Shown: positions 9,009-19,615 of the stretch, one piece after another
Numbering within the stretch: position 1 is the first letter of the stretch
How the letters are laid out: each line of letters starts with the position of its first letter
Position numbers and translations under genes: made by a program
Assembly: GCA_031267795.1 (NCBI GenBank)
Contig: JAIRYK010000022.1
Coordinates: forward strand, 124,001-188,000
Reading direction: 5' to 3'
Source: Candidatus Endomicrobiellum devescovinae
GTDB lineage: Bacteria; Elusimicrobiota; Endomicrobiia; Endomicrobiales; Endomicrobiaceae
Length of the DNA: 64,000 nt
The notes under the pieces: generated by a model
What the model saw: the letters and a program-made list of their open reading frames with translations, nothing else
Database searches by the model: none
What the model was told of the DNA's origin: nothing

Positions 9009-10778
9009 TTACATTCCTAATTTTTCTTTAAGTTCTTTTAGATAGTCCTTCAAATCTTTAGGAATTTTATCGCCAAACTTGTTATAAAATTCCTCCATCA
9101 TTACAACCTCCTTCTTCCAGTCTTCTTTGTCCACGCTAAGAAGTTTGTCCATAGTTTCTTTCTTTATGTCCAAGCCGCTTAAATCCATTGCGTCTTCTTG
9201 AGGGAACAATCCTATCTCAGATTCTCTTGCACCAGTTTTTCCTTCAATTCTATCTATCATCCACTTTATAATTCTGGAATTTTCTCTATATCCAGGCCAC
9301 ATAAACTTACCATCGTCATCTTTTCTGAACCAGTTAACCATAAATATTTTAGGAAGCTTTTTTGCTTTCTTGCCGATATTTAACCAATGTTGAAAATAAT
9401 CGCCCATATTGTATCCGCAAAAAGGAAGCATAGCCATAGGATCTCTTCTGACTGTCCCAACTTGACCGCTTGCAGCAGCGGTAGTTTCAGAACCTATTAT
9501 TGACGCAGTAAATACTCCACTGCTCCAATCTTTTGCTTCATATACCAGCGGAATTGTGCTTTTTCTGCGACCTCCAAAAATAATTCCGGAAATCGGCACA
9601 CCTTTAGGGTTGTCGTATTCTGGTGAAAGCGTTGGACAATTATAAATTGAAACAGTAAACCTTGAATTTGGGTGGGCAGCTGGCTTGCCTAAATTTTTGT
9701 CATACTTTTGACCCTGCCAATCTGTCAAATCTAAAGGAACTTCGTCACTGACCCCTTCCCACCAAGGGGTATTATTGGAATTATCTACAGCCGTATTTGT
9801 AAAAAGCGTTGGGAAAAACTTATCATTTTTAAGAGTTTTCATCATGACTGGATTTGTCTTAAATCCTGTTCCTGGAGCAACACCAAAAAAGCCCGCTTCA
9901 GGATTAATAGCGTAAAGCTGACCATCTTCGCCTACGTTAATCCATGCTATATCGTCGCCCAAAGTCCAAACTTTATATCCTTTAAGTACAGGGTCTAACA
10001 TTGCAAGATTGGTCTTTCCGCAAGCCGACGGAAATGCGCCGAGAAAATATGTTATCTTGTGATCAGGCGCTTCCACACCTATGATAATCATATGTTCGGC
10101 AAGCCAGCCTTCTTGATAGCCCAAATATGAGCCTATTCTTAACGAATAGCACTTTTTACCAAGAAGAGCGTTTCCGCCATACCCTGAGCCGAAACTCATA
10201 ACGAGGTTGTCTTGAGGAAAATGCATTATAAATCTTCTATCTGGGTTAACATCTCCTATAGAGTGAATGCCCCTAAAAAAGTCAGAAGAATTTCCTATTC
10301 TTTCTACTGCTTGTTTACCTACTCTAGACATAATTCTCATGCTTAAAGCCACATATACAGAATCTGTTATTTGAACACAGTTTTTAGCGTATTTTGATTT
10401 TGGCGTACCCATGACAAAAGGAATAACGTACATCGTTCTTCCTTTCATTGCGCCTTTAAAAAGACCATTCATCTTTTCTTTAGCATCTTTAGGGTCTACC
10501 CAATTATTGTTAGGTCCTGCTTGGTCTTTTACTGGCGGACAAACAAAGGTTAAGTGTTCTGTACGAGCTACATCATTAGGGTTTGAGCGGTGGTAATAAG
10601 AATTAGGGTACTCTTGTCCGTTTAATTTCTTTAGGACGACTCTCCCGTCAACTTCAGATTTTTGAGCAATTTCTGTCAACTTTTCAGCTTCTTCTTGAGA
10701 CCCGTCCATAATATAAACTTCGTCAGGACAAAAAAGCTCCTGCATTTCTTTTACGAATATATCCATTGGCGTCGGCAT
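9009..10778 (-). CDS. pckG: Phosphoenolpyruvate carboxykinase (GTP)
   Basis: A 589-residue GTP-type PEP carboxykinase, interconverting oxaloacetate + GTP and PEP + CO2 + GDP. The kinase-1 loop F-P-S-A-C-G-K-T-N contains the hyper-reactive cysteine of the GTP enzymes. Other family landmarks include R-T-M-Y-V-I-P-F, G-S-G-Y-G-G-N-A-L-L-G-K-K-C and the nucleotide loop N-W-F-R. Full length. In fermentative anaerobes this enzyme often runs towards oxaloacetate to feed C4-acid formation; that direction is inference. AAGGAG lies upstream of the ATG. It has 125 bases to ndk and is probably its own unit. Confidence 0.95.
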   Translation of the reverse strand: MPTPMDIFVKEMQELFCPDEVYIMDGSQEEAEKLTEIAQKSEVDGRVVLKKLNGQEYPNSYYHRSNPNDVARTEHLTFVCPPVKDQAGPNNNWVDPKDAKEKMNGLFKGAMKGRTMYVIPFVMGTPKSKYAKNCVQITDSVYVALSMRIMSRVGKQAVERIGNSSDFFRGIHSIGDVNPDRRFIMHFPQDNLVMSFGSGYGGNALLGKKCYSLRIGSYLGYQEGWLAEHMIIIGVEAPDHKITYFLGAFPSACGKTNLAMLDPVLKGYKVWTLGDDIAWINVGEDGQLYAINPEAGFFGVAPGTGFKTNPVMMKTLKNDKFFPTLFTNTAVDNSNNTPWWEGVSDEVPLDLTDWQGQKYDKNLGKPAAHPNSRFTVSIYNCPTLSPEYDNPKGVPISGIIFGGRRKSTIPLVYEAKDWSSGVFTASIIGSETTAAASGQVGTVRRDPMAMLPFCGYNMGDYFQHWLNIGKKAKKLPKIFMVNWFRKDDDGKFMWPGYRENSRIIKWMIDRIEGKTGARESEIGLFPQEDAMDLSGLDIKKETMDKLLSVDKEDWKKEVVMMEEFYNKFGDKIPKDLKDYLKELKEKLGM

Positions 10779-10903
10779 TTCATTGCTCCTTATTGAAACT
10801 TAGAATCTTATTTTGCGCAGACAACATGCTAACAAGAGATGCAGAAAGACAGAATTTATCCACCTTGGCGATATTTCATATTAAATTGCTACCAGCTAAA
10901 ATA

Positions 10904-11416
10904 CTAAGCCCAAACTTCTTTTGCTTCTTTCTCTAAAACGACTTTCTTAGTTGGATATATAGGTTTAACTATTTCCTCTGGCTTAAACCACAATTTAATT
11001 TCTCTTTCAGCTTCTGAAGGATCTGAAGAACAGTGGACAACATTTTCATATACACCTTTTGTGGTTATTCTTCCGTAAGCACCTCGTATTGATACAGGAT
11101 CGGCTTCTTCAGGATTTGTTGCTCCAGCAATTTTCCTCATTCTTGCAATAGCGTCTTCACCTTGATATACAAAAGCCAAAACTCTATCCCAAGGCTCACC
11201 GTAAACTTTGCCCTGTATATAGTCAACTAATTCTCCAAAAAAAGGCTTGTCTTTAAGCTGATAATAATGCTGCTCAGCCAGTTCTTTACTCACCTTAACA
11301 GTTTTTGCACCTATTATAAGCATTCTGGCTTCGGATAGTTTAGTTAAAATATTTCCTGTTAAAGATTTTTTTACTCCATCTGGTTTAATCAAAATTAAAA
11401 GCTGTTCAATTGCCAT
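10904..11416 (-). CDS. ndk: Nucleoside diphosphate kinase
   Basis: A 170-residue Ndk, transferring the gamma phosphate between nucleoside tri- and diphosphates through a phosphohistidine. The active-site histidine is in N-V-V-H-C-S-S-D-P near residue 128, and the N-terminal L-I-L-I-K-P-D-G-V motif is intact. It is longer than the usual 140 or so residues: there is an insertion around G-K-V-Y-G-E-P-W and a charged C-terminal extension after W-F-K-P-E-E. It begins 9 bases after pssA ends, so it is probably co-transcribed with the phospholipid genes. Confidence 0.92.
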   Translation of the reverse strand: MAIEQLLILIKPDGVKKSLTGNILTKLSEARMLIIGAKTVKVSKELAEQHYYQLKDKPFFGELVDYIQGKVYGEPWDRVLAFVYQGEDAIARMRKIAGATNPEEADPVSIRGAYGRITTKGVYENVVHCSSDPSEAEREIKLWFKPEEIVKPIYPTKKVVLEKEAKEVWA

Positions 11417-11425
11417 TTCCCGCTC

Positions 11426-12205
11426 CTATATCCTTTTTTTATAAGCATTGTAATATCTTACTCCAATACCAACCAATCCTGAAAAAACGTATAAACTAAA
11501 CAATATAAAAATTATATTTTGTGGGAATGTAATCATTAAAAAGAAAAGCAACACAACTAAAACCAAAAGTCTGAAAGTTTTAGGTTTGGACAAATTCATC
11601 TTTTTGAAAGAATAATAAGGTATGCTTGAAACCATTAGCAAAGACAAAATCACCATTACAATAGGCATCGTCTTAAAGAAAAGAGGCATGCTTTTCATTA
11701 AAAGCGGAATTGTTTTAAAAGACAAAGACTGCCCAGGATCTGCAAAAAGTTCGTAGCTTAAAACAAAAGACAATAACAGTCCTGCAGATGCAGGCGTGGG
11801 AAGTCCCATAAAAGAGCTATGCACCACACCGTCTTGAGCATGAACATTAAATTTTGCAAGTCTTAATGCGCTACATAAAACAAACAGTATAGCTATAGCC
11901 ATACCGACTTTTCCCATTGAGCTTAAAACAAGTTGATACATCATAACAGACGGAGCAAGCCCGAATGAAACTAAATCGCTTAAAGAATCTAGCTGAATAC
12001 CAAACTCGCTTGTTGTTTTTGTAAGTCTCGCAACTCTTCCATCAGTCATGTCAAATGCTACTGCAAGCACAAGAAACCATGCCGATTTTGTAAAATCGCC
12101 GTCTATAGACGACAATATTGACAAATAACCACAACTCATATTTCCACATGTTAAAAGACTCGGCAGTATGTAGATGCCTTTCTTCATTTTTTCGCTCATT
12201 GTCAA
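11426..12205 (-). CDS. pssA: CDP-diacylglycerol-serine O-phosphatidyltransferase
   Basis: A 259-residue polytopic CDP-alcohol phosphatidyltransferase making phosphatidylserine from CDP-diacylglycerol and serine in the inner membrane. The CAP motif is complete: D-G-R-V-A-R-L-T, then G-x3-D-S-L-S-D-L-V-S-F-G-L-A-P. About seven hydrophobic segments follow the motif. The gene overlaps psd by 4 bases (ATGA), so the two steps of phosphatidylethanolamine synthesis are coupled. The long hydrophobic C-terminal half is typical of the Bacillus-type PssA rather than the E. coli type. Confidence 0.9.
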   Translation of the reverse strand: MTMSEKMKKGIYILPSLLTCGNMSCGYLSILSSIDGDFTKSAWFLVLAVAFDMTDGRVARLTKTTSEFGIQLDSLSDLVSFGLAPSVMMYQLVLSSMGKVGMAIAILFVLCSALRLAKFNVHAQDGVVHSSFMGLPTPASAGLLLSFVLSYELFADPGQSLSFKTIPLLMKSMPLFFKTMPIVMVILSLLMVSSIPYYSFKKMNLSKPKTFRLLVLVVLLFFLMITFPQNIIFILFSLYVFSGLVGIGVRYYNAYKKRI

Positions 12206-12828
12206 TTTCCTTTATTTATGCTTGCAAAAATAGTTACGCCTGACACAACTTTATTACCCTTCTTTACTTTAACTTCAACATTTTTTGGCATATGGAGATC
12301 AACCTGAGAACTAAATTTTATTACGCCGATCTTATCGCCTAGTTTCAAAATATCTCCAGACTTTACCCAAGAAACACAGCGCCTTGCAAGAATGCCGGCT
12401 ATCTGTTTAACCAAATATTTCCCATTTTCATTTTCTATTGTTATTACATTTTGTTCGTTTACTATATGAGATTCAGGCTCCATAGCTTTCAGAAACTTGC
12501 CGGGTTTATGTTCAACACTTAAAACTTTACCAGCAATAGGAGATCTTTGAAGATGAACATCTAATACAGATAAGAATACTCTGACAACTTTTTCTGTTTC
12601 ATTTTCGCTTACTTCTAAAACAGTGCCATTGCATGGAGAAAGGATAAGGTTTTCTCCTTGAGTTATCTCTATCTTTGGATCTCTAAAGAAGTAGAGGCAA
12701 AATAAAGAATCTAAAATACACAAAACACCTGCTAAAGATGCAAATTTACCGAAACCAGAAACAAGCAACACTATTCCTAAAATGAGAGGAATTAAAATAA
12801 ATGGATAACCTTCTTTCACAATTTGCAT
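12202..12828 (-). CDS. psd: Phosphatidylserine decarboxylase, short (archaeal-type) form
   Basis: A 208-residue Psd of the short class. It has two N-terminal membrane segments (about 8-50), then the conserved I-L-S-P-C-N-G-T-V, a histidine in V-L-D-V-H-L-Q-R-S-P, and the self-cleavage region near residue 175. The enzyme cleaves itself to form a pyruvoyl group and decarboxylates phosphatidylserine to phosphatidylethanolamine. In short Psds the cleavage pair is usually Gly-Ser (F-G-S-x-V-D); here it is F-S-S-Q-V-D, keeping the serine but not the glycine. It lies directly upstream of pssA with overlapping stop and start. Confidence 0.88.
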   Translation of the reverse strand: MQIVKEGYPFILIPLILGIVLLVSGFGKFASLAGVLCILDSLFCLYFFRDPKIEITQGENLILSPCNGTVLEVSENETEKVVRVFLSVLDVHLQRSPIAGKVLSVEHKPGKFLKAMEPESHIVNEQNVITIENENGKYLVKQIAGILARRCVSWVKSGDILKLGDKIGVIKFSSQVDLHMPKNVEVKVKKGNKVVSGVTIFASINKGN

Positions 12829-12936
12829 TATTATTCCTTTTAAGCATAAAATCTTTCAAATTTGCTTGGATTCTACTAAATACACCAAATTATGTCAAAA
12901 CCTTAAACACAAAAATCTATTGAAAAATGAATAATA

Positions 12937-14026
12937 TTATTTATTTTTACTCTCCAATTTCCAAGAGAGGTACGCACTAATGAAAGAGTCTATTTCACCG
13001 TCCATTACAGCATTGACTTGCGAGGACTCATAACCTGTCCTGTGGTCTTTGACAAGCTGATAAGGCATAAAGACATATGAACGTATCTGGCTGCCCCACT
13101 CTATAGAGCCTTTTTCATTATAATGTTTTTCATAAGAAGCTCTCTGTTTTTCTTGTTCAAGTTCGTAAAGCTTAGCTTTTAAGAGTTTCATAGCTGTAGC
13201 TCTATTTTTTATTTGCGAGCGATCGTTTTGCGATTGAACTATTATTCCCGTAGGCAAGTGGGTTATTCTTACGGCAGAGTCCGTTTTATTTATATGCTGT
13301 CCGCCTGCTCCTGAGGCTCTATATGTGTCTATTCTTATATCTTTATCTTCAATTATTATGTCTATATTATCTTCAATTTCAGGGATAACGTCAACAGAAC
13401 TGAAAGAGGTATGTCTTCTCTTATTTGAGTCAAACGGGGAAATTCTTACAAGTCTGTGGACTCCTATTTCAGACTGTAAAAAACCGTAGGCATATTCACC
13501 CTTTATTATCATGGTGATGCTTTTGATTCCCGCTTCATCGCCATCTAAACTATCCACTACTTCAACCTCAAAACCTTTGTCTTCAGCCCATCTTGAATAC
13601 ATTCTTACAAGCATTTGCGCCCAATCGCAAGATTCAGTACCGCCTGCCCCTGCATGTATAGACATTATGGCGTTATTCCTATCATGCTCACCGTCCAGCT
13701 TTGTCTTTGTTTCAAAAGAAGATAGAACTTTCTCTAATTTCTTGCTTCCATCTTCCACCTCTTTTAATGCAGCGTCATCATTTTCAGACTCAGCAAGATC
13801 TTTTAACTCAATTAAATCTTTAACCTGCAAATGCATATCTTGCCATAAATTACACAAATTCTTTAAATCGTCAAGCTCAGACATTACTCTTTTTGCATTG
13901 TTCTGATCGTTCCAGAAGTTTGGATTTGATATTTCTTTTTCAAGCTCTTTGATTCTTTTCAGTTTTGAATCTAAATCAAAGAGACCTCCTCAAAGCGTCT
14001 ATTCTTTCTTTTTGCTGTTGAAGCAT
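12937..14026 (-). CDS. prfB: Peptide chain release factor 2, read through a +1 frameshift
   Basis: RF2 recognises UGA and UAA stops. The gene starts at ATG 14026 (GAGG 7-8 bases upstream), reads 16 codons ending R-R-S-L, meets TGA at 13978-13976, and continues in the +1 frame (D-L-D-S-K-L) to the stop at 12937. The main frame has the GGQ catalytic motif (G-A-G-G-Q-H-I-N) and the SPF codon-recognition motif (R-I-S-P-F-D). Total about 363 residues, normal for RF2. The ATG at 13884 is internal. This is the classic RF2 autoregulation: low RF2 favours frameshifting and more RF2. Confidence 0.95.
13976..13990 (-). promoter_or_regulatory. RF2 programmed +1 frameshift site
   Basis: On the coding strand the site reads AGGAGG TCT CTT TGA T. 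The internal Shine-Dalgarno (13985-13990) lies three bases before the slippery CTT (13979-13981), followed directly by TGA (13976-13978). This matches the conserved architecture of the prfB recoding site. Slippage of the CTT-bound tRNA onto TTT restores the downstream frame. Confidence 0.95.
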
Positions 14027-14071
14027 TTTAGAACCTCTTTTATTTATAAACTTATACTCTCAAATAAAATC

Positions 14072-15598
14072 TTAATTTATCAATCGTCTTTTGAAACGCA
14101 AAAATACTAACAATACTAATAAGACAAGGCTACATATATTTACAAAAACATCGCCGAATTTAGTATAGAAAGTTTTAAAATCGTTTTGAAAAAATGTCCC
14201 GTTGAGCAATTCTTTTTTTGACACTTCAGTTTTATCAATAATTATTCCTGAAGATTCAATAATACCAGAAATGCCAGTATTTGCCGAAACTAAAACAAAT
14301 TTTCTATTTTCAACAGCTCTAAAAACATTCATCATAAAATGCTGGTATGGAGCTGCTGTATCAAAAAACCATGCGTCATTTGTGTGGTTTGTAAGAGTTT
14401 TCGCTCCGTTTAGAACAAATCTTCTTGCTATATCTGGAAAGAAATTTTCAGAACATATAGTAGCGCCAATAAACAGCTCGCCGCTGTTAAAGACATTTGC
14501 ATCGCTACCTTTGTCAACATCTCCCATTTTATTTAAAATGCCAAAAAATCTTGCAAGAAACTTTCTAAACGGAATAAACTCGCCGAAAGGCACTAAGTGA
14601 TTTTTCTTGTGTACAGGGTTATAACTATCTGCACCTTTAAAACCTAAAGCAACATTAAATATTCTTTCATTGTCTTCGTTGTAAAATGAACCGAATATAT
14701 TAAAGCCTCCGGCAGACACCGCTAATTCTTTTGCAAAACTATACAAATTATCATCTTCTGGAACTATGCCGGGCAAGACAGTTTCTGACCATAAAACTAA
14801 GTCAGCTTTAAATTCGCTAACTTCAAGAGCTGTTTTTTTAAGATTGGACAAAATCTCTTGTCTATAATCTTCATCCCATTTTTTATATTGGTCAATATTT
14901 GGCTGCAATATTGAAACGCTATATTCTTTATCGCCAAGCAATCTGAATTTATATATTTTATATGTTCCAAATAATGTAAACAAAATTATAAAAGTTAAAA
15001 CCAAATACAAATATCTCTTCTTATTTTTCCCTTCAATAAAAAAATAAAAGCATATGTTGCAAAACAGTATTAAGAAAGAAACGCCATATACTCCAGTAAA
15101 CTCCGCTATTTGTATAATTTCAGTAAATTCAAATTGCGAGTATCCTATCAACATCCATGGGAACCCGGTAAAAAAATATGTTTTTATATATTCAAGCAAA
15201 ACCCAAAGACAAGCACCAAAAATAACTACAAAGAAATTTGATAGTTTATTCTTTTTTTGAAAAGAAATATATTTTTGTAACGAAAAACTCCAAATTCCCC
15301 AATAAAGTGCAAGATAGATCCAAAGAGAACATGAAGCTATTATAGACTGAGTATAAGAACCTGTATTAAAATGCAACATCGGAACAAGCCAATAAAGTCC
15401 AATTGCATTAAATACAAATCCTGACAAGAACCCGCACAGAAAAGAACTAATAGCATTTGTTCTCATTATTACAAAAACAAGTGGAACAAACGCTATCCAC
15501 ATTAGGAAAAACAAGTTAAACTTAGGGAAGGCACATACAGATAATAGCCCAGAAGCCAAACATAATATAGTATTCTTGCTATTTAAACCTATTTTCAT
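14072..15598 (-). CDS. lnt: Apolipoprotein N-acyltransferase
   Basis: A 508-residue Lnt that adds the third acyl chain to lipoproteins at the periplasmic face of the inner membrane. About seven membrane segments occupy residues 1-210, followed by a nitrilase-fold domain and a C-terminal membrane segment. The catalytic triad is visible: Glu in L-W-S-E-T-V-L-P-G, Lys in K-K-N-H-L-V-P-F-G-E-F and Cys in I-C-S-E-N-F-F-P-D. Presence of Lnt supports an outer-membrane-bearing cell with triacylated lipoproteins. The start is ATG 15598. It lies 45 bases upstream of prfB. Confidence 0.92.
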   Translation of the reverse strand: MKIGLNSKNTILCLASGLLSVCAFPKFNLFFLMWIAFVPLVFVIMRTNAISSFLCGFLSGFVFNAIGLYWLVPMLHFNTGSYTQSIIASCSLWIYLALYWGIWSFSLQKYISFQKKNKLSNFFVVIFGACLWVLLEYIKTYFFTGFPWMLIGYSQFEFTEIIQIAEFTGVYGVSFLILFCNICFYFFIEGKNKKRYLYLVLTFIILFTLFGTYKIYKFRLLGDKEYSVSILQPNIDQYKKWDEDYRQEILSNLKKTALEVSEFKADLVLWSETVLPGIVPEDDNLYSFAKELAVSAGGFNIFGSFYNEDNERIFNVALGFKGADSYNPVHKKNHLVPFGEFIPFRKFLARFFGILNKMGDVDKGSDANVFNSGELFIGATICSENFFPDIARRFVLNGAKTLTNHTNDAWFFDTAAPYQHFMMNVFRAVENRKFVLVSANTGISGIIESSGIIIDKTEVSKKELLNGTFFQNDFKTFYTKFGDVFVNICSLVLLVLLVFLRFKRRLIN

Positions 15599-15631
15599 AC
15601 TCTAACAAAAGGAATTTTTTCCAGCAAATTT

Positions 15632-16881
15632 TTATGAAACATTTCTACCTCTATACTTTTGCAGTAACCTATCTACTATATTTTCTATACTTCTTGCCAC
15701 TTCCCCAAATATTCTCTTTTCTTCTTCTTTTAAACTTTTATTTAAATCTAAATATCCTTTTAATACATTTACGGGCTGCGCTATATCATGCGATACCCAT
15801 CTAGCTGTATTGTATAGTTCTTTTTGAACTTCTAACTCTTTTTTTAACTCCTCTTTTTTCTTCCTATCTGTTATATCTACTGAAATACCTAATAATCCGA
15901 CATTTTTACCAGCACTATTTGTTAAAGGAAGTTTATGTGACATATAAGTTCTAAATCCATTATACATTGAAGCTTTCTCTTCGCCTCTATATACTTTACA
16001 TTTCTCAATAACTAGTTTATTTATATTATTATGTTTTTTTGCCTCTGTCTCTGGTAACAAATCAAAAATAGTTTTACCCAAAATTTCATTCGGAGAACTT
16101 AATCCTAAATCTTTTGCCTGAATATCATTACACCCCATATATACGTACCTATTATTCAACCAATATATATGCCCTGGCATTTTAGCTATTATGTTAGTTA
16201 AGAGTTCCTTTTGCGAACGTTCATCAATTAGAAGCTTTAGCAAAGCTTCTCTTGACAGATTCTCTTTTTTTGACATATTCGCAATCACGTTTATTAAATC
16301 TTCGTCATCAATGAAATAGCCATAATTACGTTTATTTTCATACTCAGATTTAAAATCAGCTAAATTTGCAAATTTTTGTGTTGAAAAATACGGAAATAGC
16401 AATCTTACAGATTCCCTCAAATATCCAAAGACAGACCATAATATTGTGGTTGATTCTGTAACATTTCCAACATGAATAACATATATATGTTTGTTTGGGT
16501 ATAGATATGGAGAGGATTTTTTAATTTACTTACGCACTCTTGCCAATTTACTTGCGTAAATCTCTCTAAATTTGGCTTACATCGTTTAATCCACGAAACT
16601 TGCTCTTCTTCACCTTTAACTATAGCCTCTTCAAGTTCTTCTATTTTAGAATTTTCCTTTGGTTTTGGTAAATAATTGTACCGACTTAAGTATCCTGTAC
16701 GTACTTCATAACCTTCACAAGTCGCTAAATCAAATTTTTTAGGAATCAAATCTATTGTAGATTGAATCCTCATTTTGTCATTTGGATTTTTTGTGTGCGA
16801 TTCCCAAAATATAACAACAGAGTTTTTAATTGGCACCAAGGTAGGCAAATTACGAAAACTAGCAACTGTAGCTTCTATCAT
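15632..16881 (-). pseudogene. PAS-HisKA sensor-like gene broken by a single-base frameshift
   Basis: Two overlapping frames (16417-16881 and 15632-16420) become one reading frame of about 415 codons if one A is added to the A6 run at 16517-16522: the frame then reads S-K-L-K-K-S-S-P-Y-L-Y-P and stays open to 15632. The first ~180 residues are not recognised. A PAS domain follows (P-G-H-I-Y-W through I-S-V-D-I-T-D-R-K), then a HisKA dimerisation helix with W-V-S-H-D-I-A-Q-P-V. The gene stops before any HATPase domain, so even the repaired product could not phosphorylate by itself. The second frame alone could start at TTG 16420. No cognate response regulator is nearby. Confidence 0.6.
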
Positions 16882-16943
16882 AATACAAATATCCTAAACT
16901 AGCATAATATTTTCTCTAAACAATTGAAATCTTCGTCTAATAT

Positions 16944-19538
16944 TTATGCTCCACAGCACTTCTTATATTTTTTGCCACTACCACAAGGGCAAAGATCGTT
17001 TCTTCCTATATTACTTAAGTCCTGAGGTTTAACTTTTTTGTTATTAATCCTATTTTCAAGCTCTGGACTTACTGAAACAGACTCTTGATTTACATTATGC
17101 GTCTTTGCATTTATCTGAACTTTGAATACATATTCTATAGTATTTTCTCTTATTCTTCTCATCATAGATTCAAACAACGCAAAAGATTCCTTTTGGTATT
17201 CAATTTTTGGATCTTTCTGAGCGTAAGCTCTAAAACCTATACTGCGCCTCAACTGATCAAGTTCATACAAATGATCTTTCCATGAAGTATCTATCATTTG
17301 CAACAAAACCATTCTCTCTATGTGAGCAAACAATTCTGGCGTAAGCTCTTGTCTCCTCTTTTCATAACATTCAATGAGTTTGCCGTAAATATCCTCTTGA
17401 AGAGCCTCTTTAGTCAACAAATTGATTTCGTCTTTATTTTGTATTCCATATTTAATGCCAAATGTCCTAAACAACCACGCATCTATGCTTGTAAAATCCC
17501 ATTCTTCGGCATATTTGCCAATACACCAAGAATTAAGATTTTCTTCAACGGATTCTCTCAGCATATCTTTTATCTGCTCAGAAATATCTTCGCCTTCTAA
17601 TATCTCGTTTCTAAGTCTGTAAACAGCTTCTCTTTGTTTGTTCATAACATTATCAAAATCTATAAGCTGTTTTCTTATATCAAAGTTCATACCCTCAACT
17701 TTTCTCTGAGCATTTTCCACAGCTTTAGATATCCATGGGTGTTGTATATCTTCGCCCTCTTTAAGACCGAGCTTCTGCATAACCATAGACATTCTCTCCG
17801 AACCGAATAAACGCATAAGCTCATCTTCCATAGACAAGTAGAATCTTGTAGAGCCGGTATCTCCCTGTCTTCCTGAACGTCCTCTTAGCTGATTGTCTAT
17901 TCTTCTGGACTCATGTCTTTCCGTACCTATTATGTGAAGTCCGCCAAGATTTCTAATTTCTTCATTTTGTACAGGATCCCCTGCACCAAGAACAATATCC
18001 GTTCCTCTTCCTGCCATGTTTGTAGCTATTGTTACAGCTCCTTTGGTGCCGGCTCTAGCTATAATTTGTGCTTCCTGCTCGTGATATTTAGCATTTAAAA
18101 CATTGTGTGGAATGCCTTTTTTTCTAAGCATTGATGATATTTTTTCAGACTTTTCAATTGACCTTGTGCCGACAAGCACAGGCTGTCCCTTTTTCCACAA
18201 ATATTCAATTTCTTTTACTATTGCTTCATCTTTTTCTTTTTCAGTTCTATATATAACATCACCATGATCCTTTCTTATCATGGGGTTATTCGTAGGAACT
18301 TCCACAACGCCAAGCTTGTAAATTTCCCAAAATTCTTCTGTTTCCGTTGAGGCTGTACCGGTCATACCAGATATTTTCTTGTACATTCTAAAGAAGTTTT
18401 GGAAAGTTATGGTTGCAAGCGTTTGGTTTTCATCTGCTATTTTTAAATTCTCTTTTGCTTCTATTGCCTGATGAAGACCGTCAGACCATCTTCTGCCAGG
18501 CATAAGCCTTCCAGTAAACTCATCAACTATTATAACTTCTCCATCTTTTACTACATACTCCACATCTTTGCGGTACAAACTGTGCGCTCTTATAGCTTGT
18601 GTTATGTGATGCACCCACTCGGACTGTAAATCGTCGTATATATTCTTTACACCTAAAATTTTCTCAGCTTTTTGAACGCCTTGCTCTGTTAAAACTACTG
18701 AATGATTTTTCTCATCTACAAGATAGTCGTAGCCTTTTGATAAATCCACATTGTCATACTTTGCTTTTATCTCTTCATTTTCAGTAATTCTTCTACCTTT
18801 TAGCATAGGAACTATCTTATCTGAAACATAATATTTATCTGTAGATTGTTCTGCCGCACCAGAAATGATAAGAGGGGTTCTTGCTTCATCTATAAGAATA
18901 GAGTCCACTTCGTCTATGATGGCATAATTTAACGGACGCAGAACTCTGTCCTCTTTTGTAATTACCATGTTGTCTCTAAGATAATCAAAACCGAGTTCGT
19001 TGTTTGTAACATATGTTATATCACAGTTATACGCTACTCTTCTTTCTTCTTTACTTGTATCATGTCCTACGTTTCCTACTGTAAGACCTAGCTTTTCATA
19101 TACCACGCCCATCCATTCCCTGTCTCTTTTTGCAAGGTAATCATTTACTGTAACAACATGCACGCCTGTCTGAGGCAAAGCATTAAGATATGCTGCAAGC
19201 GTAGCAACCAAAGTTTTACCTTCTCCCGTCTTCATTTCGGCAATTTTCCCTGTGTGAAGAATATACCCGCCGATTATTTGCACGTCAAAATGTCTTAAAC
19301 CTATTGTTCTAACAGACGCTTCTCTTACGCATGCAAAAGCTTCAGGTAAAATGTCGTCTAAAGTTTCTCCTTTTGAAAGACGGTCTCTAAATTCCGCTGT
19401 CTTTGCTTTTAATTCATCATCGCTGAGATTTTTTATAGATGTTTCAAAAGAATTTACCTTTTCTACTATCGGTTTTATAGCTTTTATATCCCTTTCGTTT
19501 TGCGAACCAAAAATTTTACCCAAAATACTTTTTAACAT
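16944..19538 (-). CDS. secA: SecA, preprotein translocase ATPase
   Basis: An 864-residue motor of the Sec system that drives preproteins through SecYEG. It has Walker A ([12 protein letters not shown]), the D-E-V-D box ([17 protein letters not shown]), a preprotein cross-linking domain, the second helicase domain ([13 protein letters not shown]) and a C-terminal SEC-C zinc motif ([13 protein letters not shown]). Full length. It serves the many signal-peptide proteins in this window. A promoter candidate is 50-80 bases upstream. Confidence 0.97.
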   Translation of the reverse strand: MLKSILGKIFGSQNERDIKAIKPIVEKVNSFETSIKNLSDDELKAKTAEFRDRLSKGETLDDILPEAFACVREASVRTIGLRHFDVQIIGGYILHTGKIAEMKTGEGKTLVATLAAYLNALPQTGVHVVTVNDYLAKRDREWMGVVYEKLGLTVGNVGHDTSKEERRVAYNCDITYVTNNELGFDYLRDNMVITKEDRVLRPLNYAIIDEVDSILIDEARTPLIISGAAEQSTDKYYVSDKIVPMLKGRRITENEEIKAKYDNVDLSKGYDYLVDEKNHSVVLTEQGVQKAEKILGVKNIYDDLQSEWVHHITQAIRAHSLYRKDVEYVVKDGEVIIVDEFTGRLMPGRRWSDGLHQAIEAKENLKIADENQTLATITFQNFFRMYKKISGMTGTASTETEEFWEIYKLGVVEVPTNNPMIRKDHGDVIYRTEKEKDEAIVKEIEYLWKKGQPVLVGTRSIEKSEKISSMLRKKGIPHNVLNAKYHEQEAQIIARAGTKGAVTIATNMAGRGTDIVLGAGDPVQNEEIRNLGGLHIIGTERHESRRIDNQLRGRSGRQGDTGSTRFYLSMEDELMRLFGSERMSMVMQKLGLKEGEDIQHPWISKAVENAQRKVEGMNFDIRKQLIDFDNVMNKQREAVYRLRNEILEGEDISEQIKDMLRESVEENLNSWCIGKYAEEWDFTSIDAWLFRTFGIKYGIQNKDEINLLTKEALQEDIYGKLIECYEKRRQELTPELFAHIERMVLLQMIDTSWKDHLYELDQLRRSIGFRAYAQKDPKIEYQKESFALFESMMRRIRENTIEYVFKVQINAKTHNVNQESVSVSPELENRINNKKVKPQDLSNIGRNDLCPCGSGKKYKKCCGA

Positions 19539-19586
19539 ATCTATGAATACCTTCCTTTGACTTAAGAATTTCTACATGTTATTTTG

Positions 19587-19615
19587 ATTATATAATTTAT
19601 TTACCTGCATGTACA
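19587..19615 (-). promoter_or_regulatory. Candidate secA promoter
   Basis: On the minus strand TGTACA (19610-19615) and a perfect TATAAT (19587-19592) are separated by exactly 17 bases, 49 bases before the secA ATG. Confidence 0.5.

Noticed and set aside
16417-16881. Possible cyclodipeptide synthase-like pattern (L-S-R-Y-N, then an A-x3-G-E-E-x3-S-W-I-K-R segment)
   Set aside because: The spacing resembles such enzymes, but the N-terminal glycine motif and the catalytic Tyr region are not recognisable. It is kept only as an unknown domain.
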